Shown: one piece after another, positions 16,631 to 25,646 of the stretch | How the letters are laid out: each line of letters opens with the position of its first letter | How positions within the stretch are numbered: position 1 is the first letter of the stretch | Origin: Pseudomonas fluorescens | GTDB lineage: Bacteria; Pseudomonadota; Gammaproteobacteria; Pseudomonadales; Pseudomonadaceae | NCBI RefSeq assembly: GCF_000802965.1 | Contig: NZ_JSAK01000013.1 | Span: 62,001 to 126,000 of the forward strand | Direction of reading: 5' to 3' | Length of the DNA: 64,000 nt | Translations under genes and position numbers: made by a program | Notes under the pieces: generated by a model | Database searches by the model: none | Told to the model about the DNA's origin: nothing | Seen by the model: the letters and a program-made list of their open reading frames with translations, nothing else

Positions 16631-17563
16631 GGGTTCTGCTACTTTCTGGGTCAGTTGCTCACGGCAGAAATCCACGAACAACTGCGCAGGCTTGGTCAGT
16701 TGACTGCGTTTGAGGTGGGCGGATGCCAGGCCGGACATTGTCACCGGTTCTTTGATGTTCACCGAGATCACCTTCTTGCCATCGTAGGTGCATTCCGAGT
16801 GCGGGCGGGTGACCAGGATCGAGAAGCCGAAACCCTGGCCGACCATGCCGCGCACCATCTCGATCGAAGGTGAGCTGAACACGATGTTGGGCGTCAGATC
16901 CAGTTCGTGGAACAGGCTCACGAAATAAGTCCGGCTCGGCTGCACATCGAGCAGAATCATCGGCTCGCTGCACAGGTCCCGCAGCGATACTTCTTTCTGG
17001 TCGGCAAAGCGGTGGCCTTCAGGCAGCAGGATGTAAGGCTTTTGCGGTGGCATCAGCGGCGTGGTCTGGATGGTGCCGTCCAGCCCGTGATCGTAGAGGA
17101 AGGCCACGTCGAAAGTGCCTGCGGTCAGGCCTTGCACCAGCTCTTGTTGTTCGCCATCGCGAATGCGGATGTCCACGCCCGGGTACAGCTTGCGAAAACC
17201 GGCGATCAGTTGTGGCAAATACAACGGCGCGACGGTCTCGAAGCAGCCGATGTCGATTTGTCCGGACACCGTGTCGTTATCCGCCAGCGCATTCTGTTCA
17301 AACTCCCGGGCCATCCGCAGCAGTTCCTGCGCCTTGTGGTAGAAGCGCGTGCCGGTGGGCGTCAGGGAAACGCCCTGGGCGTGGTGGCGGATGAACAGTT
17401 GGACGTTGAATGACTCTTCCAGACTCTTGATCGCCGTGGAAACGGAAGGCTGCGCGATGTACAGCTGTCGCGAGGCTTCGGCGACGCTGCCGGCTTCTAC
17501 CGTTGTGACGAAATACTTGAGTTGCCGCAATGTATAGGAAGCCACACGCACCTCGTTTTGCAC
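16625..17563 (-). CDS. LysR family transcriptional regulator
   Basis: A 312-residue LysR protein. The N-terminal helix-turn-helix is at about 10-70 (TLRQLKYFVTTVEAGSVAEASRQL, then SVSTAIKSLEE), and a periplasmic-binding-protein-like effector domain spans about 95-295. The start appears to be GTG. It is divergent from the aldehyde dehydrogenase gene (211-base gap), the usual position for a LysR that controls its neighbour, so it probably regulates the amine-catabolism genes 17775-25525. Its final codons and stop lie in a REP arm. Confidence 0.88.
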   Translation of the reverse strand: MQNEVRVASYTLRQLKYFVTTVEAGSVAEASRQLYIAQPSVSTAIKSLEESFNVQLFIRHHAQGVSLTPTGTRFYHKAQELLRMAREFEQNALADNDTVSGQIDIGCFETVAPLYLPQLIAGFRKLYPGVDIRIRDGEQQELVQGLTAGTFDVAFLYDHGLDGTIQTTPLMPPQKPYILLPEGHRFADQKEVSLRDLCSEPMILLDVQPSRTYFVSLFHELDLTPNIVFSSPSIEMVRGMVGQGFGFSILVTRPHSECTYDGKKVISVNIKEPVTMSGLASAHLKRSQLTKPAQLFVDFCREQLTQKVAEPL

Positions 17564-17774
17564 TGTTTTGCGCTGAAAGACCGGATGGCCGTCGCACAGA
17601 TTGTTGACTGAACCTTACCCTATGCGGGTTCTGGACTGGGGCAGCGCTTACCCAGTTTTTTCTTATACCCCGAGCACATTTTTAATAATTTTCCTCTGCG
17701 TACGGTTGCCGCACTATCTCTCCAACCTCTGATAACAACCCCGACCACCCAGGCGGTCGTAAAGGGAGCGTAGC

Positions 17775-19265
17775 GTGTTCGACCTCGACTATTGGCAGCA
17801 ACGAGCTGCCCGGCAAACCTTCTCTGATAAAGCCTTGATCGATGGCCGGCAGGTCGCTGCCGCTTCAGGCGCGACCTTCGATTCGATCAACCCGGCGACC
17901 CATCAGTTGCTTGCCCGTGTCGCCGCGTGTGGCGAAGTGGAAGTGGAACTGGCCGTGCGCAGTGCGCGTCGCGCTTTCAACGAAGGCCCGTGGGCACGGA
18001 TGGCACCGGTCGAGCGCAAGCGGGTGATGCTGCGTCTGTCCGAGCTGGTGCTGGCTCACCGCGAAGAGCTCGCGCTGCTGGATTCGCTGAACATGGGTAA
18101 GCCAGTGATGGACGCCTACAACATCGACGTCCCCGGTGCCGCCCATGTGTTCGCCTGGTACGGCGAGTCGCTGGACAAGCTGTACGACCAGGTCGCCCCG
18201 ACCGCGTCATCGGCACTGGCGACCATCACCCGTGAAGCGCTGGGCGTTGTTGCGGCCGTCGTGCCGTGGAACTTCCCGCTCGACATGGCTGCCTGGAAAC
18301 TTGCCCCGGCGCTGGCGGCCGGCAACAGCGTGGTGCTCAAGCCTGCCGAGCAATCACCGTTCTCGGCGCTGCGTCTGGCCGAACTGGCGCTGGAAGCCGG
18401 TTTGCCGCCGGGCGTGCTGAACGTGCTGCCGGGGCTGGGCGAATCCGCCGGCAAGGCGCTGGGCTTGCATCCTGACGTCGACTGCCTGGTGTTCACCGGG
18501 TCGACTCAGGTGGGCAAATACTTCATGCAGTACGCCGCGCAATCGAACCTCAAACAGGTGTGGCTGGAGTGTGGCGGCAAGAGCCCGAGCCTGGTGTTCG
18601 ATGATTGCCGTGATCTTGATCTGGCGGCGGAGAAAGCGGCGTTCGGCATCTTCTTCAATCAGGGCGAGGTGTGCTCGGCCAACTCGCGGCTGTATGTGCA
18701 GAACTCGGTCAAAGATGAGTTTATCGAGCGTCTGTTGGAGAAAGCCAAAGCCTGGATGCCCGGCGATCCACTTAACCCTGCAAGCCCGGCTGGCGCGATC
18801 GTCGATTCGACCCAGGCGTCGTGCGTGATGAGTGCGATCGAACGCGCCCACGAAGACGGCGCCCGACTGCTTACCGGTGGCCGTCGCTTGAGCTTCAACG
18901 GCTCCGACAACTTTATCGAGCCGACCATTTTTGCCGACGTTGATCATGACTCGCACCTGTCCCGTGAAGAAGTGTTCGGGCCGGTGCTGGCGATTTCCAC
19001 CTTCGACAGCGAAGAACAAGCGGTGCGCCTGGCCAACGACAGCATCTATGGCCTGGCCGCTTCGGTGTGGAGCGACGATCTGAATCGCGCACACCGAGTG
19101 GCGCGTGCACTGAAGGCCGGCACGGTTTCGGTGAATACCGTGGACGCCCTCGATGTCAGCGTGCCGTTCGGTGGTGGCAAGCAATCGGGTTTCGGCCGGG
19201 ACCTGTCGTTGCACTCGTTTGATAAATACACCCAGTTGAAAACCACCTGGTTTCAATTGCGTTGA
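17775..19265 (+). CDS. Aldehyde dehydrogenase, PuuC/KauB type
   Basis: A 496-residue NAD(P)-dependent aldehyde dehydrogenase. It shows PWNFPLDMAAWKLAPALAAGN (about 168), FTGSTQVGKYF, the catalytic Glu in LECGGKSPSLVFDD (about 267) and catalytic Cys in NQGEVCSANSR (about 301), and the C-terminal FGGGKQSGFGRD. The closest functional group is gamma-(glutamylamino)butyraldehyde/4-aminobutyraldehyde dehydrogenases of polyamine breakdown. The GTG start is well placed behind AAAGGGAG (17761-17768). The downstream transporter and transaminase genes fit an amine substrate that is transaminated to an aldehyde and oxidised here. Confidence 0.88.
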   Translation: MFDLDYWQQRAARQTFSDKALIDGRQVAAASGATFDSINPATHQLLARVAACGEVEVELAVRSARRAFNEGPWARMAPVERKRVMLRLSELVLAHREELALLDSLNMGKPVMDAYNIDVPGAAHVFAWYGESLDKLYDQVAPTASSALATITREALGVVAAVVPWNFPLDMAAWKLAPALAAGNSVVLKPAEQSPFSALRLAELALEAGLPPGVLNVLPGLGESAGKALGLHPDVDCLVFTGSTQVGKYFMQYAAQSNLKQVWLECGGKSPSLVFDDCRDLDLAAEKAAFGIFFNQGEVCSANSRLYVQNSVKDEFIERLLEKAKAWMPGDPLNPASPAGAIVDSTQASCVMSAIERAHEDGARLLTGGRRLSFNGSDNFIEPTIFADVDHDSHLSREEVFGPVLAISTFDSEEQAVRLANDSIYGLAASVWSDDLNRAHRVARALKAGTVSVNTVDALDVSVPFGGGKQSGFGRDLSLHSFDKYTQLKTTWFQLR

Positions 19266-19284
19266 GTGTTTCCTGAGTGAATAG

Positions 19285-19305
19285 CCGCACGTTATTTGCG
19301 TGCGG
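19285..19305 (+). terminator. Hairpin after the aldehyde dehydrogenase gene
   Basis: CCGCACG and CGTGCGG form a perfect seven-base stem across a short AT-rich loop. No T-run follows, so it may be an RNA-stabilising element or weak attenuator between the dehydrogenase and the binding-protein gene. Confidence 0.35.
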
Positions 19306-19413
19306 TTAAAGAATAAAAAGATGTTCTCGCGCGGCTTGTAGTGCGCGTACTTGCGGCCGCGTGGTCGTGACTGCCTCAGTAACTAATCACAATTAAAAAG
19401 TGAGGGAGCTTCC

Positions 19414-20469
19414 ATGTTCAAATATTCAACTTCGAGTGTTACAGCAGCGGCTGGTTTAACTGCGCTACTGGTCGGTACGGTGCCGGTTATTGCACAGGCC
19501 GAAAGTCTCACGGTTATTTCGTTCGGTGGTGCGACCAAGGCGGCGCAGGAGGGGGCTTACTTCAAACCCTTCGAACAAAGTGGTGCTGGCAAAGTGGTGG
19601 TCGGCGAGTACAGCGGAGAACTGTCCAAAGTCAAAGCCATGGTCGATGTCGGCCAGGTCAGCTGGGACGTGGTCGAAGTGGAAAGCCCTGAGCTGCTGCG
19701 TGGCTGTGAAGAGGGATTGTTTGAGCGGCTGGACCCGGCGCTGATCGGCGATTCAAAAAACTATTTGCCGGGCGCGGTCAGCGAGTGCGGCGTGGCCAGT
19801 TACGTGTGGTCGATGGTGCTCGCCTACAACTCGAACAAGGTCAGCGCAGCGCCCACGTCCTGGGCGGACATGTGGAACCTGCAGCAATTCCCCGGCAAGC
19901 GCGGCCTGCGCAAAGGCGCCAAATACACGCTGGAAGTGGCGCTGCTCGCCGACGGGGTCAAACAGGATGACCTGTACAAAGTGCTGGGCACCAAGGAAGG
20001 CGTGGACCGGGCGTTTCACAAGCTCGACCAGATCAAGCCATCGATCCAGTGGTGGGAAGCCGGCGCCCAGCCGCCGCAATGGCTCGCGGCCGGTGACGTC
20101 GTGATGTCGGCCGCCTACAACGGCCGGATTGCCGTGGCGCAAAAGGAAGGTTCGAAACTGGCCATCTCTTGGAACGGTCACCTCTACGATCCTGATCACT
20201 GGGCCATCGTGCGCGGCAGTCCGAACAAGGCGCTGGCCGAGCGTTTCATCGTGTTTGCCAGCCAGGCGAGCGGCCAGAAATCTTTCTCCACGCAGATTCC
20301 TTACGGTCCGATCCGCAAGGACGTGCTGGCGCAACTACCGGCCGACACGCTCGCCCAACTGCCCACGGCTCAAGCCAATTTGTCTGAAGGCCAACTGGTG
20401 GATGCCACGTTCTGGGTCGATCACGGCGAAGAGTTGGAGGAACGTTTCAACGCCTGGGCGGCCCGCTAA
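19414..20469 (+). CDS. ABC transporter substrate-binding protein, polyamine (PotD/PotF) family
   Basis: A 351-residue periplasmic protein with a signal peptide (about 1-29, cut after AQA) and a type II periplasmic-binding fold (SLTVISFGGATKAAQ at the mature N-terminus; SWDVVEVESPELLRGCEEGL; VMSAAYNGRIAVAQKEG). Relatives bind putrescine or spermidine. No ABC permease or ATPase gene lies nearby, and the next gene encodes a secondary permease. The protein therefore works with distant membrane partners or acts as a sensor or scavenger. GGGAG precedes the ATG. Confidence 0.85.
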   Translation: MFKYSTSSVTAAAGLTALLVGTVPVIAQAESLTVISFGGATKAAQEGAYFKPFEQSGAGKVVVGEYSGELSKVKAMVDVGQVSWDVVEVESPELLRGCEEGLFERLDPALIGDSKNYLPGAVSECGVASYVWSMVLAYNSNKVSAAPTSWADMWNLQQFPGKRGLRKGAKYTLEVALLADGVKQDDLYKVLGTKEGVDRAFHKLDQIKPSIQWWEAGAQPPQWLAAGDVVMSAAYNGRIAVAQKEGSKLAISWNGHLYDPDHWAIVRGSPNKALAERFIVFASQASGQKSFSTQIPYGPIRKDVLAQLPADTLAQLPTAQANLSEGQLVDATFWVDHGEELEERFNAWAAR

Positions 20470-20542
20470 GCCGCTGCTCTCATCAATCGCCACTCAAGGA
20501 TGAGTCGCGATGTTTATCCCTGCCTTCCACGCGAAGGCGATC

Positions 20543-20553
20543 AACAACAAGAA
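20543..20553 (+). promoter_or_regulatory. Candidate Hfq/Crc catabolite-repression site before the permease start
   Basis: AACAACAAGAA fits the A-rich AANAANAA motif bound by Hfq with Crc in Pseudomonas. It lies 18 bases before the ATG and just upstream of the GGGGAG ribosome-binding site, where binding would block translation. Confidence 0.5.
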
Positions 20554-20570
20554 AACACGGGGAGTTTGTC

Positions 20571-22016
20571 ATGAGTTCAAGTACAACCGCGTCCATCCAG
20601 GCGCCGTCCGGTGGTTTGCGCCGGGTCCTGGGGCTGGGCTCGTTGCTGGCCGTTGCGGTGGGCGTCGTGGTGTCGCAAGGCGTGATGGTGCTGATGCTGC
20701 AAGGCGCGGGCATCGCCGGTTTCGGTTTTATCATTCCGCTGGCCATCGCCTATGTGTTGGCGATCACTTATGCCTGGTCGTTTTCCGAGCTGGCCTTGAT
20801 GATCCCGCGGGCGGGCAGCCTCAGCAGTTACACCGAAGTGGCGATCGGGCATTTCCCGGCGATTCTCGCGACCTTCTCGGGCTACATGGTGGTGGCGATG
20901 TTTGCGCTGTCCGCCGAACTGCTGTTGCTGGATCTGGTGATCAGCAAGGTCTATCCCGATGTCATTCCGCACATGGTGGTGGCCTACGGCTTGCTGGGGT
21001 TGTTCACCGTTTTGAACCTGTTCGGCATTGATGTCTTCGCCAAACTGCAGAATGTGCTGGCGCTGGTGATGGTGGTGATACTCGTCGCCATGGGCCTGGC
21101 GTCACTGAGTAACGGCCAGGCGAGTTTGCAACTGCCGCTGGATCAGGGCTGGAACCCGCTGGAGTTCGGCGCAATCACCTTGGCGGCCATGGCTGTCTGG
21201 GGTTTTGTCGGGGCGGAATTCGTCTGCCCGCTGGTGGAAGAAACCCGCAATCCGGAGCGCAATATTCCACGCTCGATGACCATTGGCTTGACGGTGATTT
21301 TCGGCGTGATTGCCTTGTATTGCTTCGGCGCTTTGCTGTGCATCCCGCGTGAGCAATTGGCCAGTGATGCCTTGCCTCATTACCTGCTGGCCACCACGGT
21401 TTTCGGTGAGGCCGGCAAGTTGTTCCTGGTGGTAGCGGCCATTACCGCGACTTGCAGCACCGTGAATTCGTCCTTGGCGGCCTTGCCGCGCATGCTCTAC
21501 GGCATGGCGCAAAATGGTCAGGCATTTCCGCAATTCAAGAAGCTTACGGCGCGTGGTCGTACGCCGTGGGTGGCGGTGTTGTTCGTTGCAGCGATCACCG
21601 GCCTGCCGATCCTCATTCTGGGGCACGACGCTGCCGCGATCAGCTTGCTGCTGTTAGCCGCCGCGCTCGCCTGGTTACTGGCCTACATCATCGTGCACAT
21701 CGATGTAATCGCCTTGCGCCGGCGCTATCCCCATCTGGCCCGTCCATTCCGCTCACCGTTTTATCCATGGCCACAGGTCGTCGGCATTCTGGGCATGCTG
21801 TTTGCGATCTACCACGTGTCGCCAACGCCAGAGATGACCGCCAGCATTTTCGGTTGCGCCGGTGTGGTGCTGGGCGTGATATCGGTGATTGCCGTGGTGT
21901 GGGTCAAGTTCGTGATGCGCAAACCACTGTTCACGCCAGAGCCACTCATTCAAAACCAATCCCAGGGCAACGACGTGCCGAAGATGACACCGATCGCCAC
22001 GGTGTCCGGGAACTGA
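20571..22016 (+). CDS. APC-superfamily amino acid/amine permease
   Basis: A 481-residue inner-membrane transporter with about 12 helices. The N-terminal motif (GLGSLLAVAVGVVVSQGVMV) and WGFVGAEFVCPLVEETRNPERNIPRSM (about 205-235) are typical of APC permeases for amino acids or ethanolamine-like amines. The C-terminus is a hydrophilic tail. Its place between a polyamine-type binding protein and an aminotransferase suggests it imports the substrate of the pathway. An Hfq/Crc-type motif in its leader suggests it is shut off on preferred carbon sources. Confidence 0.87.
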   Translation: MSSSTTASIQAPSGGLRRVLGLGSLLAVAVGVVVSQGVMVLMLQGAGIAGFGFIIPLAIAYVLAITYAWSFSELALMIPRAGSLSSYTEVAIGHFPAILATFSGYMVVAMFALSAELLLLDLVISKVYPDVIPHMVVAYGLLGLFTVLNLFGIDVFAKLQNVLALVMVVILVAMGLASLSNGQASLQLPLDQGWNPLEFGAITLAAMAVWGFVGAEFVCPLVEETRNPERNIPRSMTIGLTVIFGVIALYCFGALLCIPREQLASDALPHYLLATTVFGEAGKLFLVVAAITATCSTVNSSLAALPRMLYGMAQNGQAFPQFKKLTARGRTPWVAVLFVAAITGLPILILGHDAAAISLLLLAAALAWLLAYIIVHIDVIALRRRYPHLARPFRSPFYPWPQVVGILGMLFAIYHVSPTPEMTASIFGCAGVVLGVISVIAVVWVKFVMRKPLFTPEPLIQNQSQGNDVPKMTPIATVSGN

Positions 22017-22044
22017 ACCTTTATTCAATTCAGGAGAATAAGAG

Positions 22045-23427
22045 ATGACAACTGACTACAAACCCCAGCGCGAAACCAAGGACTATCAAGCGGCCGACGC
22101 CGCCCACCACATTCACGCATTCCTCGATCAGAAGGCGTTGAACGAAGAGGGGCCGCGCGTGATCGTCGGTGGCGACCGTCTGCATCTGTGGGACAACGAC
22201 GGCAATCGTTACCTCGATGGCATGTCCGGTTTGTGGTGCACCAACCTCGGTTATGGGCGCAAGGATCTCGCCGCAGCGGCGACCCGTCAGCTGGAACAGT
22301 TGCCGTACTACAACATGTTCTTCCACACCACTCACCCGGCCGTGGTCGAGCTTTCCGAACTGCTGTTCAGCTTGCTGCCCAAGCACTACAGCCACGCGAT
22401 CTACACCAACTCCGGCTCCGAGGCCAACGAGGTGCTGATCCGCACTGTGCGCCGTTACTGGCAGGTGCTCGGCAAGCCGCAGAAGAAGGTCATGATCGGT
22501 CGCTGGAACGGATACCACGGCTCTACCCTGGCGGCCAGCGCGATGGGCGGGATGAAGTTCATGCACGAAATGGGCGGGGTGATTCCTGACGTCGCGCACA
22601 TCGATGAACCCTACTGGTTCGGCCATGAAGGTGATCTGACGCCCGCCGAATTCGGCCTGCGCGCCGCTCAACAACTGGAAAGCAAGATTCTCGAACTGGG
22701 CGCGGAGAACGTCGCTGCCTTCATCGCCGAACCGTTCCAGGGCGCTGGCGGCATGATCTTCCCGCCAGAGAGCTACTGGCCGGAAATCCAGCGAATCTGC
22801 CGCAAGTATGACGTGCTGTTGTGTGCTGACGAAGTGATCGGTGGCTTCGGACGCACCGGCGAGTGGTTCGCGCACCAGCACTTTGATTTCGAGCCGGACA
22901 CCCTGTCGATCGCCAAGGGCCTGACGTCGGGTTACATCCCCATGGGCGGACTGATTCTGAGTCGGCGCATGGCCGAAGTGCTGGTCGAGCAGGGCGGTGT
23001 GTTTGCCCACGGCCTGACCTATTCCGGTCACCCGGTGGCGGCGGCCGTGGCGATTGCCAACCTCACGGCGTTGCGCGATGAGGGCGTGGTCAGCCAAGTG
23101 AAGAGCGACACTGGCCCGTACTTTCAGCAGTGCCTGCGCGAGGTGTTTGGCAATCACCCGCTGGTGGGTGAGATTCAGGGTGTCGGCCTGGTCGCGGCGT
23201 TGCAGTTTGCCGAGGACAAGGCGACCCGCAAGCGCTTCGCCAACGAAGGCGACATCGCCTGGCGTTGCCGCACGATTGGCTTTGAAGAGGGCGTGATTAT
23301 TCGCTCGACGCTTGGCCGCATGATCATGGCACCGGCATTGATCGCGACCCGCGCTGAAATTGATGAATTGGTTGGTAAGACTAAAATTGCCGTCGATAGA
23401 ACCGCTAAAGAAATCGACGTGCTCTAA
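22045..23427 (+). CDS. Class III PLP aminotransferase (omega-amine/putrescine-pyruvate type)
   Basis: A 460-residue aminotransferase. Visible are LWDNDGNRYLDGMSGLWC near the N-terminus, NSGSEANEVLIR (phosphate binding, about 128), WNGYHGSTLAA, CADEVIGGFGRTGEWF (PLP-ring Asp, about 259) and the Schiff-base Lys in SIAKGLTSGYIPMGG (about 290). The group includes SpuC-like putrescine-pyruvate and beta-alanine/taurine-pyruvate aminotransferases. The start ATG at 22045 follows CAGGAGAA. It is 28 bases after the permease and so probably in the same operon. The aldehyde formed would go to the aldehyde dehydrogenase at 17775. Confidence 0.88.
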   Translation: MTTDYKPQRETKDYQAADAAHHIHAFLDQKALNEEGPRVIVGGDRLHLWDNDGNRYLDGMSGLWCTNLGYGRKDLAAAATRQLEQLPYYNMFFHTTHPAVVELSELLFSLLPKHYSHAIYTNSGSEANEVLIRTVRRYWQVLGKPQKKVMIGRWNGYHGSTLAASAMGGMKFMHEMGGVIPDVAHIDEPYWFGHEGDLTPAEFGLRAAQQLESKILELGAENVAAFIAEPFQGAGGMIFPPESYWPEIQRICRKYDVLLCADEVIGGFGRTGEWFAHQHFDFEPDTLSIAKGLTSGYIPMGGLILSRRMAEVLVEQGGVFAHGLTYSGHPVAAAVAIANLTALRDEGVVSQVKSDTGPYFQQCLREVFGNHPLVGEIQGVGLVAALQFAEDKATRKRFANEGDIAWRCRTIGFEEGVIIRSTLGRMIMAPALIATRAEIDELVGKTKIAVDRTAKEIDVL

Positions 23428-23430
23428 ATA

Positions 23431-23554
23431 ACGAGCAGGCTCGCTCCATTACTGTAGGAGCGAGCCTGCTCGCGATGGTCGTTAACGATAATGCGTATTG
23501 CATGAATGAATGCGGTGCTTTCAAGTTCATCGCGAGCAGGCTCGCTCCTACAGT
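23431..23554. repeat. REP pair plus an extra partial arm
   Basis: A partial arm (ACGAGCAGGCTCGCTCC, 23431-23447) is followed by a complete inverted pair, ACTGTAGGAGCGAGCCTGC at 23449 and its complement ending at 23554. The spacer resembles those at 13756 and 16529 (GGTCGTTAACGATAA). The rest of this 335-base gap up to 23762 is AT-rich and probably holds the promoter of the next gene. Confidence 0.8.
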
Positions 23555-23762
23555 GACTGTGTTTATCCAGAAAGTACCGAACTTAGTTGTTGGTTAGTTT
23601 TTTCATGGGCAGCAACTACAAAAATCATAATTTCGTTCTTGGCATTCGCTAAGCACAATAAAACTACCCCGCCTGCAAAGTTGTTTACGCGGAATTAATT
23701 ATTCAAACAGCAGAACTGTCGCGACATGTCGCGCCATAGTCGCCTCTCTGAAGGACACAAGC

Positions 23763-25028
23763 ATGAATGATAAAAAGATAGAAATAGATACGCTTGTTGT
23801 CGGTGCCGGCCAGGCTGGCGTCGCCATGAGCGAGCACCTGAGCAAACTCGGTGTGCCGCATCTCGTCCTTGAGCGTAACCGCATCGCAGAAGCGTGGCGC
23901 ACCGGGCGCTGGGATTCGTTGGTTGCCAACGGCCCGGTCTGGCACGACCGCTTTCCCGGATTGTCTTTCGAAGACCTGGAACCGGATGCCTTCGCCTCAA
24001 AAGATCAGGTGGCGGCTTATTTCGAAGCCTATGCCGAGAAATTCGAAGCGCCGATTCGTACCGGTGTAGAAGTCAAAAAGGTTGTACGCAACGCCGATCG
24101 CCCAGGCTTCACCATCGAAACCTCCGAAGGCGTGATTCAGGCCAATCGCGTGGTGGCCGCGACCGGCCCTTTCCAGCGCCCGGTCATCCCACCGATTGCG
24201 CCGAAAGACAGCACGATCACGCAGATTCACTCGGCTCAATATTTCAACCCGCAGCAACTGCCCGAGGGCGGCGTGCTGGTGGTAGGCGCAGGCTCTTCCG
24301 GGGTGCAGATCGCTGATGAGTTACAGCGCGCCGGTAAACAGGTTTATCTTTCGGTCGGCCAGCATGACCGTCCGCCTCGCGCCTATCGCAACCGTGACTT
24401 CTGCTGGTGGCTCGGGGTTCTGGGGCTGTGGGATCTGGAAACCATGGAGCCGGGTCGTGAGCACGTCACTATTGCGGTGAGCGGCGCGCGTGGCGGGCAG
24501 ACCGTGGATTTCAGAGTGCTGGCCCAGCAAGGCGTCAAACTGGTGGGGCTGACCCAGTCGTTCAACGACGGCGTGGTGACGTTCCAGCAGGACCTCGCGC
24601 GCAACATCGCTGCCGGAGACGAGAATTACCTGTCGCTGCTGGATGCCGCAGATGCCTACGTGGCGCGCAACGGCCTCGACCTGCCGGAAGAGCCCGAAGC
24701 TCGCTTCACCCTTCCTGATCCTGACTGCGTTACAAACCCGATTCTTGAACTGGATCTGGCGGAAGCGGGTATCACCTCGATCATTTGGGCCACCGGCTAT
24801 GCAGTCGATTACAGCTGGCTACAAGTCGACGCCTTCGACGACAAGGGTAAGCCTCGTCATCAACGTGGCGTGTCGAGCGAGCCCGGGGTTTATTTCGTCG
24901 GTCTGCCGTGGCTGTCGCGCCGGGGTTCGAGCTTTATCTGGGGCGTTTGGCACGACGCCAAACACGTCGCCGGGCACATCGCGACCCAGCGCCAGTACCT
25001 GGAATACCGCGACCCATCGCAGCGCTGA
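23763..25028 (+). CDS. FAD-dependent monooxygenase-like oxidoreductase (CzcO/YUCCA family)
   Basis: A 421-residue flavoprotein. The FAD-binding VVGAGQAGVAMSEHL (about 12) and the second nucleotide motif VVGAGSSGVQIADEL (about 175) both have the GxGxxG/S pattern. WRTGRWDSL and IIWATGYAVDYSWL are typical of flavin monooxygenase-like proteins sometimes labelled CzcO or putative potassium-transport flavoproteins. Substrates in this class are often amines or N-hydroxylated compounds. The RidA gene follows after 71 bases, a recurrent pairing that suggests an imine/enamine product. The ATG is preceded by GGACACAAGC. Confidence 0.85.
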   Translation: MNDKKIEIDTLVVGAGQAGVAMSEHLSKLGVPHLVLERNRIAEAWRTGRWDSLVANGPVWHDRFPGLSFEDLEPDAFASKDQVAAYFEAYAEKFEAPIRTGVEVKKVVRNADRPGFTIETSEGVIQANRVVAATGPFQRPVIPPIAPKDSTITQIHSAQYFNPQQLPEGGVLVVGAGSSGVQIADELQRAGKQVYLSVGQHDRPPRAYRNRDFCWWLGVLGLWDLETMEPGREHVTIAVSGARGGQTVDFRVLAQQGVKLVGLTQSFNDGVVTFQQDLARNIAAGDENYLSLLDAADAYVARNGLDLPEEPEARFTLPDPDCVTNPILELDLAEAGITSIIWATGYAVDYSWLQVDAFDDKGKPRHQRGVSSEPGVYFVGLPWLSRRGSSFIWGVWHDAKHVAGHIATQRQYLEYRDPSQR

Positions 25029-25099
25029 GAATCGATCGAAGGAATGGCCTGCCGGCCATTCCCATAACCTTATCAATCAAGTTTCAGGGGAGTCAGTTG

Positions 25100-25525
25100 A
25101 TGCCTACTCACACGCGAATTCGCATGTTCAATACCAAAGACACCTATCCCAATCAGTCGCTTGATAACGATCTTTGCCAAGCCGTACGCGCTGGCAACAC
25201 GGTGTATGTACGCGGCCAGATCGGCACCGATTTCGACGGCAACCTGGTGGGCCTTGGTGATCCGGGCGCGCAAGCGGAACAGGCGATGAAAAACGTCAAA
25301 CAGCTTCTGGAAGAGGCGGGCAGCGATCTGTCCCATATCGTCAAAACCACCACCTACATCATTGACCCGCGCTACCGCGAGCCGGTGTATCAAGTGGTGG
25401 GCAAGTGGTTGAAGGGCGTGTTCCCGATCTCCACCGGCCTGGTCATCTCCGGGCTCGGCCAACCGCAATGGCTGATGGAAATCGACGTGATCGCGGTCAT
25501 CCCGGACGACTGGAAAAAAGACTGA
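25100..25525 (+). CDS. RidA family enamine/imine deaminase
   Basis: A 141-residue member of the YjgF/YER057c/UK114 family, which hydrolyses reactive enamines and imines. Visible features are NTVYVRGQIGTDFDG, GDPGAQAEQAMKNVKQLLEEAG, TTYIIDPRYREPVYQ and STGLVISGL. The conserved Arg of RidA proper (in TRVAVEV-type C-termini) is not obvious, so it may belong to the Rid4-7 groups. ATG 25100 is chosen because AGGGGAG lies 8 bases upstream; the frame open to 24908 overlaps the previous gene. It probably detoxifies a product of the flavoprotein before it. Confidence 0.88.
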   Translation: MPTHTRIRMFNTKDTYPNQSLDNDLCQAVRAGNTVYVRGQIGTDFDGNLVGLGDPGAQAEQAMKNVKQLLEEAGSDLSHIVKTTTYIIDPRYREPVYQVVGKWLKGVFPISTGLVISGLGQPQWLMEIDVIAVIPDDWKKD

Positions 25526-25527
25526 CT

Positions 25528-25628
25528 TGTAGGAGCTGTCTCGCGAAGCGAGGCTGCGATCTTTTGACTTTGATTATTAAGATCAAGATCAAAAGATCGC
25601 AGCCTCGTTTCACTCGACAGCTCCTACA
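25528..25628. repeat. Inverted repeat, AAAAGATCGCAGCCT/AGCTCCTACA class
   Basis: TGTAGGAGCTGTC..GGCTGCGATCTTTTGA at 25528-25568 faces its complement ending at 25628, with an AT-rich spacer. Relatives lie at 37534, 54296 and 55622. It lies between convergent genes and can act as a two-way terminator. Confidence 0.8.
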
Positions 25629-25646
25629 GGTTTTGTGTCCGGCGGG

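Noticed and set aside
16684-17413. Plus-strand open frames opposite the LysR gene
   Set aside because: The minus-strand LysR protein has clear helix-turn-helix and effector domains; the plus-strand frames show no domain and lack start signals.
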